A stretch of DNA of 64,000 bases, taken from assembly GCA_900467185.1 (NCBI GenBank), contig UBPA01000023.1, positions 186,001-250,000 on the forward strand, written 5' to 3'. Numbering within the stretch: position 1 is the stretch's first letter; each line of letters starts with the position of its first letter. Made by a program: the position numbers and the translations under genes. Positions 53,728 through 62,226 of the stretch are shown here, in pieces. The notes beneath the pieces were generated by a model that made no database searches, had not been told where the DNA came from, and saw nothing but the letters and a program-made list of their open reading frames with translations. This DNA is from Hyphomicrobiales bacterium. Its GTDB lineage: Bacteria; Pseudomonadota; Alphaproteobacteria; Rhizobiales; Rhizobiaceae.

Positions 53728-54705
53728 ATGCGACAGTCAAGTCCACGTCTTCCTGCCATCGGCGGACGTGAAGGGGCGCTGCTTGGCGCCGTCATTCTCG
53801 CCTCGATCGTCTTTTCTGTCGCGTCACCCTATTTCGCGACGGTAGGCAATGCCACGACCATCGCCCGCAACAGCACCGAGTTGATGCTGGCTGGTCTCGG
53901 CATGACCCTGCTCCTCGCTATGGGCAGTATCGACGTTTCCATTGGCATCCTCATGGGCCTTGCCGCCATCGCCGTCGCCCATGCTCTGCTGGCATCGGTT
54001 GCACCGGCACTCGCCCTGCTTGTCGGGCCGGCGGCGGGTGCAGCACTGGGCCTCGTGACGGCGCTGGTCGTCGTTCTCGGCCGCGTGCCGGCAATCGTCG
54101 GCACGCTTGGCCTCCTCGGCGTCTATCGCATGGGGGTCTTCGCACTTCTCGGCGGGCAATGGCTTTCTGGCCTGCCCGTCGGCCTCACGCAGCTTCTGTC
54201 CGCCACCGTGCTCGGCCTTCCCATGTCGATCTTTGCGATCGGGCTTGCCTATCTGGCGGTGTGGCTGGCGCTTCGCCGCACGCCTTACGGCCCGCATCTG
54301 CTTTCGATCGGAAATTCAGAGGAGAAAGCGCGGCTCTCCGGCGTGCCCGTCAGCAAAGTCCGGATCGCCACCTTCATCATCAGCGGCGCTCTGACCGGAC
54401 TGGCCGCAAGCTTCTATGTCGCAAACTATCGTAACGTCGAAATGGCCATTGGCAGCACGCTGGCCCTCGATGCGATCGCCGCGGTTGTGCTCGGCGGCAC
54501 CAGCATCATGGGCGGGCGCTGCAGCCTTCTCGGAACCGCACTTGGCGTCATCCTCCTGCGCATCCTGCAGAACGGCCTGCTGCTGATGGGTGTGCCGTCG
54601 CTCTGGCAGCCTGTCGTGACCGGCGCTCTGCTGATCGGCGTGCTCGCGCTTGAACTGCCGGCCTCACGCATGGGTGAATTCAAGGCAAGGTGGATGCAGC
54701 GATGA
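53728..54705 (+). CDS. ABC transporter permease (RbsC/LsrC type)
   Basis: A 325-residue permease of the branched/ribose type with 8-10 predicted spans. It includes GLGMTLLLAMGSIDVSIGILMGL, the RVPAIVGTLGLLGVYRMG helix, and LDAIAAVVLGGTSIMGG. ATG at 53728 is preferred over the GTG three bases upstream. Its stop overlaps the next start (ATGA). Confidence 0.9.
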   Translation: MRQSSPRLPAIGGREGALLGAVILASIVFSVASPYFATVGNATTIARNSTELMLAGLGMTLLLAMGSIDVSIGILMGLAAIAVAHALLASVAPALALLVGPAAGAALGLVTALVVVLGRVPAIVGTLGLLGVYRMGVFALLGGQWLSGLPVGLTQLLSATVLGLPMSIFAIGLAYLAVWLALRRTPYGPHLLSIGNSEEKARLSGVPVSKVRIATFIISGALTGLAASFYVANYRNVEMAIGSTLALDAIAAVVLGGTSIMGGRCSLLGTALGVILLRILQNGLLLMGVPSLWQPVVTGALLIGVLALELPASRMGEFKARWMQR

Positions 54706-55658
54706 AACACCTTCTAAAACGCTCCGGCTCCAGCCGCATCCTCCTGCTTCTCGCCGTGTTGTGGATCGCCGTCATCTTCCTTTTCGCGGCGCTCAGGCCG
54801 TCGATGTTCAGCGCATCGACGGTGACGACTGTCCTGCAATTCTCGACTATCCTTGCCCTTGTCTCGCTCGGCCAATGCCTCGTCATTCTGGCCGGCGGTG
54901 CCGGTATCGATCTGTCGGTCGGTGGCACTGTATCGCTGTCGGTGGTGCTGGCTATGCTTGCGATCAAGGCCGGCATGCCGCCGGCACTGCTGCCGGTCGC
55001 CTGCGTCGTCTTCGGGCTACTGCTCGGCTTGCTCAACGGGCTATTGGTCACCTGGCTGAAGATCCTGCCGCTGATCGCGACGCTCGGCACGCTGTTCGTC
55101 TATTCGGGCATGGCTCTGGCGCTGACCGGCGGTGGAGCCCAATCGGGCGTGCCGACCTGGTTGCTCCCCTGGGGCAGGGGGATGATGCTGTCGCTGCCTA
55201 TGCCGTTCGTGACGTTGGTGGTGCCCGTCTTCGTCATTGCCGCAGTGCTCCTTCTCTACAGTGCATGGGGTCGGTGGCTGTTCGCCATCGGGTTCAACGA
55301 GCGCTCGGCGCGCCTTGTCGGCATTCCCGTCGATCGCGCCCGGCTTCTGGTCTACGGTCTCAGCGGTCTGCTTGCCGGCCTGGCGGGGCTTGTCTCGATC
55401 GCGTGGCTCGGAAGCGCGAGGCCCAATATTGGGCAAAACCTGGAGCTTGAATCGCTGACCGCGGTGATGCTCGGCGGAGTCGCCATCACTGGCGGTATCG
55501 GCGGCGTAGGCGGCGTGATCGCCGCCGTCATCCTGCTCGTCACACTGAAGACCGGGCTCCTGCAGCTCAACGTCAACTCTGTCTGGCAGGTCGGTATCGT
55601 TGGCGCGCTTCTGATCGCCGTCCTGCTTATCGAACGTCTTTCAAAACGCTGGAGTTAA
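54702..55658 (+). CDS. ABC transporter permease (RbsC/LsrD type)
   Basis: A 318-residue permease partner with the conserved LVILAGGAGIDLSVGG, LPLIATLGTLFVYSGMALAL and LTAVMLGGVAITGG segments. It starts at ATG 54702 overlapping the previous stop; a GTG at 54690 would add four residues. Together the two permeases and the ATPase form a complete importer. Confidence 0.9.
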   Translation: MKHLLKRSGSSRILLLLAVLWIAVIFLFAALRPSMFSASTVTTVLQFSTILALVSLGQCLVILAGGAGIDLSVGGTVSLSVVLAMLAIKAGMPPALLPVACVVFGLLLGLLNGLLVTWLKILPLIATLGTLFVYSGMALALTGGGAQSGVPTWLLPWGRGMMLSLPMPFVTLVVPVFVIAAVLLLYSAWGRWLFAIGFNERSARLVGIPVDRARLLVYGLSGLLAGLAGLVSIAWLGSARPNIGQNLELESLTAVMLGGVAITGGIGGVGGVIAAVILLVTLKTGLLQLNVNSVWQVGIVGALLIAVLLIERLSKRWS

Positions 55659-55660
55659 TT

Positions 55661-56977
55661 ATGCCATCCATTGAACAACAGATCTCAGACTGTGTCGAGG
55701 CAGCGCAGGAGCGGATTGTCCAGACGCTGAGCGACCTCGTCGCCTTCCCGTCCGTTGTCAAGTCGAACCCGAAGGAGGCCGGTCCGGGCGAGCGGGACTG
55801 CCAGCGCTACCTGCAGACGCGGCTTGAAGCGATTGGCTTCACCACAGATCTCTGGGATCCGGACGGTCCGGCTCTCTATGCCAAATATGAAGGACGCCCC
55901 GGCGCCAACAAAGGGCGTACCTTTGAGGGACGCCCCAATCTCGGGGGTACGCTGAAGGGAGCTGGCGGCGGCCGCTCGATCATGCTGACCGGCCATATCG
56001 ACGTCGTGCCACCCGGTGCCGCCGAGCATTGGACGACCGATCCGTTCGTGCCGGTGCTAAAAGACGGCTTCCTGCATGGCCGTGGGACCGTCGACATGAA
56101 GGGCGGTGTCGCCTGCATGCTGATGGCGGTCGAGATCCTCAAGGAGATGGGTTTAGAGCTGAAGGGCGATGTCGTCTTCACCACCGTGGTCGACGAGGAA
56201 ATCGGCGGCATGGGCTCCCTCGCCATGGTTGATCGCGGCTTCAAGGCCGACGCCGGCATCATGACGGAGCCGACCGCTAACCGCATCGCGCCGCTGTGCC
56301 ACGGCATTCTCTGGGGCAGGATCATCATCGACGGGATCGGTGGCCATGCCGAGCTGACGCCGAATTCCTGGTACACGAGCGGCCCGGTCGATGCTGTACA
56401 ACTCTGCCGCCAGATGCTCGACGGCATCGACATCCTCAACCGTCGCTGGATGTTCGACCCCAAGAAGAACCATCCCCTGATGGACCTGCCGAACCAAATC
56501 ATCGTCACCCAGATGACTGCCGGCGAGCACCCGTCGTCGATGGCCGGTCGTGCCGAGATCATCATCGACGCGCAATACTTGCCGAGCGAAAAGGACGAAT
56601 TCGCCCTTGGCGGCCATGTAAAGCGCGAGATCGAAGAGCATGTCCGCAACGTCTGCCAGGCAGATCCCTATCTGCGTGAGCATCCAGCCCGCGTTGAGTG
56701 GATCCTCGATGCCGATTGCGCCGAGATCCCAGCCGACAGCCCGTTCGTGACGATCTTTCAGCAGGCGGTGGAGATGGCGGACCTATCGCCGAAACTCTCC
56801 GGCTTCGGTGCACATAGCGATATTGGCCTGCCAACGGGACTTGGCAACACGCCGACAGTCAATTTCGGACCCGGCGATCCGGCCCAGGCGCACCAGCCAA
56901 ACGAACGCGTCGCGGTTCGCGACCTCATTGACTGCACGAAAGCTATTGCGCTAGCGGTGCAGAAGTGGTGCAACTGA
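55661..56977 (+). CDS. M20-family metallopeptidase (ArgE/DapE/ACY1 type)
   Basis: A 438-residue cytoplasmic zinc amidohydrolase. Active-site residues are visible: His and Asp of LTGHIDVVPPG, Asp of GRGTVDMKGG, the catalytic Glu of TVVDEEIGGMG, Glu of MTEPTANR and His of GFGAHSDIGLP. The dimerisation/lid domain is present at about 210-330. It would hydrolyse an N-acyl bond of an amino-acid derivative. It begins two bases after the permease stop, so it belongs to the importer operon and suggests that the imported compound carries an acyl-amide. Confidence 0.92.
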   Translation: MPSIEQQISDCVEAAQERIVQTLSDLVAFPSVVKSNPKEAGPGERDCQRYLQTRLEAIGFTTDLWDPDGPALYAKYEGRPGANKGRTFEGRPNLGGTLKGAGGGRSIMLTGHIDVVPPGAAEHWTTDPFVPVLKDGFLHGRGTVDMKGGVACMLMAVEILKEMGLELKGDVVFTTVVDEEIGGMGSLAMVDRGFKADAGIMTEPTANRIAPLCHGILWGRIIIDGIGGHAELTPNSWYTSGPVDAVQLCRQMLDGIDILNRRWMFDPKKNHPLMDLPNQIIVTQMTAGEHPSSMAGRAEIIIDAQYLPSEKDEFALGGHVKREIEEHVRNVCQADPYLREHPARVEWILDADCAEIPADSPFVTIFQQAVEMADLSPKLSGFGAHSDIGLPTGLGNTPTVNFGPGDPAQAHQPNERVAVRDLIDCTKAIALAVQKWCN

Positions 56978-57716
56978 GCGGAATACTCGAGCGACCCCGA
57001 TCAGCTATCAGTAAGAGATCGTCGAGAAAGATCAGGCCAAGCCGGCGTTGGGAGCCTGTGTCAAAACGGATCCAGTGAAGAGATACCGGCTCGCCGGACA
57101 TACACAATATTGCTGCTGGGGTTATCCGATCCTGGCAGCAGACCGCTTTGAGTATAGGGGTCATGCCCGACTGACTTGCAGGCGACCCGGTCGGCAAGAC
57201 GACGTTGTCAAATGCCTTGACCCAGCATGTTCCGAAGACCGAGGAAATCGTCACGATCAGGGACACGCCTGAGCTTATCGTGCCCGACCGAACCCTGTCC
57301 GGCTGTTTAATTTTAGAAGCGCACAGACACTGTCGACGAACGGACCGAATATACTTTTGGAATCCTCCTTGCGGATGCGCCCGCTCGCTTCTCTTAGAGG
57401 GCGAAGTTCCCCGGTCAGCCAAGGTGTTGGATGACCGAAGGACAATTGCGCTACGGGCCATTTGGGGAACGCAAGTAGCAGAAGAGCCTTTTCAAGCAGC
57501 CGCTCTTAGTGCATGAGGGCTTCATCCTCATGTTCGCTCGAAATTGGCAAGCAATCTTGATCTAGAACATCCAACGCTTAAGAAGAGAACTCTCTTTCGT
57601 CGATTTTTTGCCTTGAGGTGGATCATCGAAAGTGTAGTCGAGCCACGTCGCCAACTGCTGCAGGTGGTTCAAATATTGATTCCCCGGCTTTTTTTAAGAA
57701 CTATGACTGAGCCTAC
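56978..57716. other. Decayed region between operons
   Basis: A stretch of different composition with no complete gene. It contains the secretion-ATPase remnant described separately; nothing else is recognisable, though a minus-strand frame at 56943-57461 stays open for 172 codons without family features. Confidence 0.45.
57181..57310 (+). pseudogene. Fragment of a VirB11/CpaF-type secretion ATPase
   Basis: In one frame the segment reads GDPVGKTTLSNALTQHVP, then EEIVTIRDTPELIVPDR, matching the Walker A region and the IEDTxEL aspartate box of type II/IV secretion ATPases (usual Walker A GGTGSGKTT). About 40 residues remain; neither flank continues the family. It is a remnant of a conjugation or pilus gene. 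Confidence 0.5.
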
Positions 57717-58856
57717 TTAAGGATAAGCTGTCGACCCATCGGGTTTGCGAGTGATCTTACGCTCCCAATGCACGTAGTCGTCCTTCTGGAGGCATGCCTC
57801 ATCGATTTCGATACCCCAGCCTGGGCGGTCGGGGCGCAGCTCCATATGTCCATCGACAGGCATATATGGATCCACAGCCCAAGGGGCGTGGACATGCGGC
57901 TTGAACTCCAGAATCTTGAAGTTTGGCTGCGCCGCGCAGAAGTGGATGTTGACGGCGGTGGCCAGCGGACCCATGGGATTGTGCGGCGCCACTGTAACAT
58001 AATGCGCCTCAGCAAGTGTCGCGATGCGGCGCATTTCCGTTACGCCTCCCACCACGCAAATGTCTGGCTGGATGATGTCAGCACCTCTCGCATTAAGCAG
58101 CGCCAGAAACTCGAAGCGGGAATAGAGGGACTCCCCCGTTGCAAGCGGCACGTTGATCTTCGATTTCAGTTCGCTCCATGCCGGAATGTGCTCCGGCCGA
58201 ATCGGCTCCTCGTAGAACAGAGGATCGTGGGAGGCGATAGCGGCTGCAAGTTGAATGGCCTGATATGGTTCAAAGATCTTGGCATGCGCGTCGAACGCGA
58301 ATTCGAATTCCGACGGTGTTATCTCACGAATGCGCCCGAAATAGTCGCCCGTTTCCCGCACCAGCTCCCCCCAGCGCCCCTTGTGCAAATCTCGTCGGTA
58401 AGGGCTGATCTTGAATGCGGTGTAGCCGTAATCCTCATGCAGCTGCAGTGTCTGGTCGCGTGCATGCTCGGGATCCGGAGCGGTGTAGACACCGCAATAC
58501 ACTTTCACACGATCCCTGACGTTTCCGCCGAGGAGCATATAAACCGGCAGGCCTGCGGCCTTACCGGCAATATCCCATAGCGCATGATCGATCGCGGAAA
58601 TCGCAGCAAGGCCAAGGGCGCCGGGCGGAAAGCGGCATTGTTGGTTCAACTTCAGGATCAGGTACTCCACGCGGCGCGGATCCTCTCCCTCGATCTGGTG
58701 GAAGAGGTAGTCGAGCAACGGCGGCAGAGCAAGATCGGGTCCATGATTGTAGCACTCGCCCCAGCCGGAGATGCCTTCGCTGGTTTCGATCTTCACAAGC
58801 AGCCGAGGACGTTCGTCCACCCGCTGCATGTACGTTTTCAGGCTGGTAATATGCAC
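57717..58856 (-). CDS. Enolase-superfamily dehydratase (mandelate racemase/galactonate dehydratase-like)
   Basis: A 379-residue enzyme of the mandelate racemase subgroup. The metal ligands are in FAFDAHAKI (Asp, with the following His), the Glu of FYEEPIRPEH and the Glu of ATGESLYSRF; the general acid/base His is in VAPHNPMGPL, and a Glu follows in ILEFKPH. Such proteins dehydrate sugar acids (galactonate, mannonate, arabinonate) to 2-keto-3-deoxy acids. It is co-transcribed with a DHDPS/KdgD-like aldolase 14 bases upstream, fitting a two-step sugar-acid breakdown. The exact acid cannot be assigned. Confidence 0.9.
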   Translation of the reverse strand: MHITSLKTYMQRVDERPRLLVKIETSEGISGWGECYNHGPDLALPPLLDYLFHQIEGEDPRRVEYLILKLNQQCRFPPGALGLAAISAIDHALWDIAGKAAGLPVYMLLGGNVRDRVKVYCGVYTAPDPEHARDQTLQLHEDYGYTAFKISPYRRDLHKGRWGELVRETGDYFGRIREITPSEFEFAFDAHAKIFEPYQAIQLAAAIASHDPLFYEEPIRPEHIPAWSELKSKINVPLATGESLYSRFEFLALLNARGADIIQPDICVVGGVTEMRRIATLAEAHYVTVAPHNPMGPLATAVNIHFCAAQPNFKILEFKPHVHAPWAVDPYMPVDGHMELRPDRPGWGIEIDEACLQKDDYVHWERKITRKPDGSTAYP

Positions 58857-58870
58857 GGTTAGGTCTCCGG

Positions 58871-59791
58871 TCAGGCGGCGCGGGTTTCGGTATCGACGCG
58901 ATCAACGATCGAGCGTAGCAAGGAGCGCTCGTCTTTCGTCAAGGCTGTCACGCCGGGAACGCGCACGGGGCCGACATCGGTTCCTAGCATTCCCAGGGCC
59001 TCTTTCACGACGGTGACGTTGGCGCCATTGTTGTACTTGGTGCGCAGCGCTTCGAAGCCGGCAATACCGTCAATCAGGGTTCGGGCCGCGGCATAGTCCC
59101 CGGTCTCCAAAGCCCGATGGATCGCGTGGCTGCGTTCCGGAAAGACGTTGACGAGCCCCGACGTAAAGCCGCGCGCGCCGAGCGCGTAGAAGGCTGGCGC
59201 CCAGCCTTCTGCAAGGCCACAGACCCAGATAGCCGGTGCATCGCGCGTGGATCGGATGACATCCGCAAGCAGCATGAGGTTAGTGGAGGCAAACTTGATG
59301 CCGGCGATGTTGCCATGCAGAGCAAGCGCTCTGAAGTCATCGATCGAAAAACTATCACTGCGAACATAGGCGATCAGCGGGACGGTGACGGCATCGGCCA
59401 GATCAAGAAAATAGCGGGCCTGATAGCTCGGTCCAGCGAAAGGATCCATGGGATGATGCCCCATGATGGCATCTGCGCCTTCCGCGATCGCGTCATGTGC
59501 AAGGGATTTTGCTTCCGTCAGAGACCGGCCCACGGCGGCACTGACAAGGGTCTTCCGGTCTGCCGCGTGAATCGTAACGCGGTGCACCTCCCGAATTTCC
59601 TCCATCGTCAGGGTGAAAAATTCACCGGTGTTGCCGGCAGCCATGAGGTTTTGGACGCGGGCGGCCGCAAGGCGCTGGATGAGGGTCTTTAGTTTCCCGG
59701 TGTCGATTCTGCCGTCAGGATGATAGGGCGTCACCGGAACGCCGGAAATGCCGGTCAAGGCCGTCCGAACGACCTGAAGCGTGTCAGTCAC
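58871..59791 (-). CDS. Dihydrodipicolinate synthase / KdgD-family aldolase-dehydratase
   Basis: A 306-residue class I TIM-barrel enzyme. GVPVTPYHPDGRID starts the fold, GNTGEFFTLT is the oxo-acid-binding loop, the family tyrosine is in PLIAYVRSD and the Schiff-base lysine in IAGIKFASTN. It probably cleaves or dehydrates a 2-keto-3-deoxy sugar acid made by the neighbouring dehydratase. The start is GTG at 59791, six bases behind AGGAGAG; it lies one base after the GntR stop. No housekeeping DapA role is likely in this context. Confidence 0.88.
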   Translation of the reverse strand: MTDTLQVVRTALTGISGVPVTPYHPDGRIDTGKLKTLIQRLAAARVQNLMAAGNTGEFFTLTMEEIREVHRVTIHAADRKTLVSAAVGRSLTEAKSLAHDAIAEGADAIMGHHPMDPFAGPSYQARYFLDLADAVTVPLIAYVRSDSFSIDDFRALALHGNIAGIKFASTNLMLLADVIRSTRDAPAIWVCGLAEGWAPAFYALGARGFTSGLVNVFPERSHAIHRALETGDYAAARTLIDGIAGFEALRTKYNNGANVTVVKEALGMLGTDVGPVRVPGVTALTKDERSLLRSIVDRVDTETRAA

Positions 59792-59792
59792 A

Positions 59793-60497
59793 TCAACTCT
59801 CCTTATTACCGAATACGATGGCGAGGTAGGTCTCGCCGGACCGAACGACGTGGTCGCGCATCTGCCGTTCGGCGAGATCCGCATTGCCTTGCGTTATCGC
59901 CGCCGCGATGGCGGCATGTTCCCCAAACGCCTTTTTGCGCTCCGCAGGATCTGAATGAATGATACGGCGGGTGCCCGCGTCGTAGAACTGCTGGCGCTCG
60001 ATCAGCTTGCCGAGATAGGCACACCGCGACGCGACGTGTATCTGGTCATGAAAGGTCTCGTTCAGCAGGATCAGGCTGTCGACATCCCCACTGTCCGTCG
60101 CCTCGTGCATCAGGTTGACCGTCGCGGTCAGCGCGGTTCCTTCTAAAGGCTCCCGGCGCTTGGCGGCGAGGTGGGCGATCATTGATTCAAGTGCCGCCCT
60201 CGCAAGGATCATTTCCTCCGCCCAGATGGCATTGAAACGAACGATGACACCTCGGCGCGGCTGTGTCTCGACAAGCCCGTCGGATTCAAGCTGGCGCAAA
60301 GCTTCCTTGATGGGGGTCGTGCTCACTCCGAGTTGCTCGGCCAGGTGTCGCTCGTTCAGCTTCTGCCCAAAGGCAAAGCGTCCGCCAATGATCGCCGCGC
60401 GAAGGCTGCGGTGAACATGATCGCGCAATGTCGCGAAGACGCGGGGGTCCAGTTTGGACATTGCATCACCGAGATCCTCTGTCGTGTTTTGAGCCAT
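59793..60497 (-). CDS. GntR-family regulator (FadR/FCD type)
   Basis: A 234-residue regulator: winged helix at about 22-90 (LRAAIIGGRFAFGQKLNERHLAEQLGVSTTPIKEALRQL) and the all-helical FCD effector domain at about 95-225, with ligand/metal residues likely in NETFHDQIHVAS and GEHAAIAAAI. It probably represses the downstream sugar-acid genes and the divergent importer through the TGATATATCA palindrome between them, released by a sugar acid or keto acid. A shorter start at the in-frame ATG at 60461 (before SKLDPRVFATL) is also possible. Confidence 0.9.
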   Translation of the reverse strand: MAQNTTEDLGDAMSKLDPRVFATLRDHVHRSLRAAIIGGRFAFGQKLNERHLAEQLGVSTTPIKEALRQLESDGLVETQPRRGVIVRFNAIWAEEMILARAALESMIAHLAAKRREPLEGTALTATVNLMHEATDSGDVDSLILLNETFHDQIHVASRCAYLGKLIERQQFYDAGTRRIIHSDPAERKKAFGEHAAIAAAITQGNADLAERQMRDHVVRSGETYLAIVFGNKES

Positions 60498-60534
60498 GGT
60501 TTCGAGAACCCCGTTGACGTCGATTGCGTTTTAT

Positions 60535-60556
60535 GAAATCTGATATATCAAATTTC
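60535..60556. promoter_or_regulatory. GntR operator candidate around TGATATATCA
   Basis: A perfect 10-bp palindrome TGATATATCA (60541-60550) is flanked by GAAAT (60535-60539) and ATTTC (60552-60556), giving a 22-bp inverted repeat with a single mismatched pair. It lies between the divergent gntR (60497) and binding-protein (60618) starts. Confidence 0.65.
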
Positions 60557-60617
60557 AGATCGTTGTCGATATGAAAGTTTGCAAAGCATGAGGTTGAGGA
60601 GCCTCGGAGGAGACGGA

Positions 60618-62213
60618 ATGACCAACGCCCATATCTTCGCATTGGCCAGCGCAACCGCGCTGTCCCTTTTTGCAGCACCGTTCGCGAGCGCAGCCACTCC
60701 GGCAGACCAGCTCGTCCTTGCCTCCAACATGTCTTCGATGCGCGGACTGGACCCGCACGAACTCAATCAGCTTGAGTCTGCCGAAGTCGTCGCCAATCTC
60801 TATGAGCGGCTCGTCGTTTTGGCGGCCGATAAGATGTCCGAGCCGGAGCCGGGACTCGCGGAAAGCTGGATCGTCTCACCCGATGGAAAGACGTTCACGT
60901 TTAAGATCCGCTCTGGTGTGACGTTCCACTCCGGCAATGATCTCACGGCGAGGGATGTCGAATGGTCATTGCGCCGGCTCGTCAAGCTCGGGCTTGCGCC
61001 CTCTACCGATCTTCGTCAGTGGGGCTTTTCCGCCGAGAATGTCGATACGCTCATCCGCGCGACGGACGACGCCACACTGGTGATCGAGACGCCGGAGGTC
61101 TGGAATGCGAATCTTATTCTTTTCTCGCTAGCCAGCTTCTCCACCTCCATTCTCGACAGCGCTTTTCTCGCGGACAAGGCGAAGGATGGCGATATGGGGC
61201 GTGCCTACCTCCAGACGGCGGATGCCGGCTCGGGGCCCTACGCTCTGCGGTCCTGGCGGTCGAACGAGCTTCTGATCGCGGACGCCTTCAAAAATTACTG
61301 GCAAGGAGCGCCGGCTATGCGCCGCGTCCTGATCCGGCACATGCCGGAATCCTCCGCGCAACGCCTGCAGATCGAGGCCGGCGATATCGATGTCGCGACG
61401 CGCCTATCGTCGACCGATCTGAATGCGCTGGACACGGGTGACAAGGTGACCATCCAGAAGACGCCAGGCTTTGGCTTCTACTACCTCGCGCTTAACCAAA
61501 AGGACGAAATCCTTTCCAAGCCCAAGGTCCGGGAGGCCTTCCGCTACCTCATCGATTATGATGGGCTTGCCGGTACGGTGATGAAATTTTACGGTGTTAA
61601 ACAGCAGACAATCATCCCGGCCGGCCTGCCGGGTGCATCGGGCGAGAACCCCTATACGCTTAATATCGATAAGGCGAAGGCTCTGCTTGCTGAGGCAGGG
61701 TACCCCGATGGCTTCTCGAAAGTCTACTATGCGACGCCGGTCACGCCAGAATACGAGGTTGCTCAGTCGCTCGCCGCCAATGCGGCCAAGGCCGGCATCA
61801 AACTCGATCTTCAGGGGGGTGACCATATTGGCAAGTTCCGGGCGCGGGATTTCCAGCTGTTCTCGGCACGCTCCGGCGAACGCCTGCCCGATCCCCATGC
61901 CGTGCTGAACTCCTACGCGACGAATGCGGACAACGCCGATGCTGCCAAGCTGACGGGACTGCTCGCATGGCGTTCCGCCTGGGACGTACCTGAGGAAATT
62001 CAGACCATGGTCACAGCCGCGGCCCACGAGACCGACCCGTCCAAACGCTCAGACCTCTACACGAAGATCAATGCTGCCTACCTTGAGGCTTCTCCAGCCC
62101 TGATCACCTCCTTCCAGCGAACGGACGCCAAGGCGGTACGCAACGTGGTGAAGGGCTATATCGGCCATGCCACATGGCTCACCCGCTGGGACACTGTCAC
62201 GAAGGCCGAGTGA
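60618..62213 (+). CDS. ABC transporter binding protein, peptide/opine type (SBP_bac_5)
   Basis: A 531-residue DppA-like binding protein. The signal peptide is residues 1 to about 26 (IFALASATALSLFAAPFASA). Family markers are LDPHELNQLESAEVVANLYE, the TFKIRSGVTFHSG segment and AGSGPYALRSW. GGAGGAGACGGA precedes ATG at 60618. It diverges from the sugar-acid catabolic genes and shares the palindromic site, so it may carry a sugar acid or glycoside rather than a peptide; this family includes such members. Confidence 0.9.
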   Translation: MTNAHIFALASATALSLFAAPFASAATPADQLVLASNMSSMRGLDPHELNQLESAEVVANLYERLVVLAADKMSEPEPGLAESWIVSPDGKTFTFKIRSGVTFHSGNDLTARDVEWSLRRLVKLGLAPSTDLRQWGFSAENVDTLIRATDDATLVIETPEVWNANLILFSLASFSTSILDSAFLADKAKDGDMGRAYLQTADAGSGPYALRSWRSNELLIADAFKNYWQGAPAMRRVLIRHMPESSAQRLQIEAGDIDVATRLSSTDLNALDTGDKVTIQKTPGFGFYYLALNQKDEILSKPKVREAFRYLIDYDGLAGTVMKFYGVKQQTIIPAGLPGASGENPYTLNIDKAKALLAEAGYPDGFSKVYYATPVTPEYEVAQSLAANAAKAGIKLDLQGGDHIGKFRARDFQLFSARSGERLPDPHAVLNSYATNADNADAAKLTGLLAWRSAWDVPEEIQTMVTAAAHETDPSKRSDLYTKINAAYLEASPALITSFQRTDAKAVRNVVKGYIGHATWLTRWDTVTKAE

Positions 62214-62226
62214 AAACGGAGCGCCG

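Noticed and set aside
56943-57461. A 172-codon minus-strand frame in the gap after the M20 gene
   Set aside because: No family features; it overlaps the peptidase end and the secretion-ATPase remnant on the other strand and has no ribosome-binding site that I can see.
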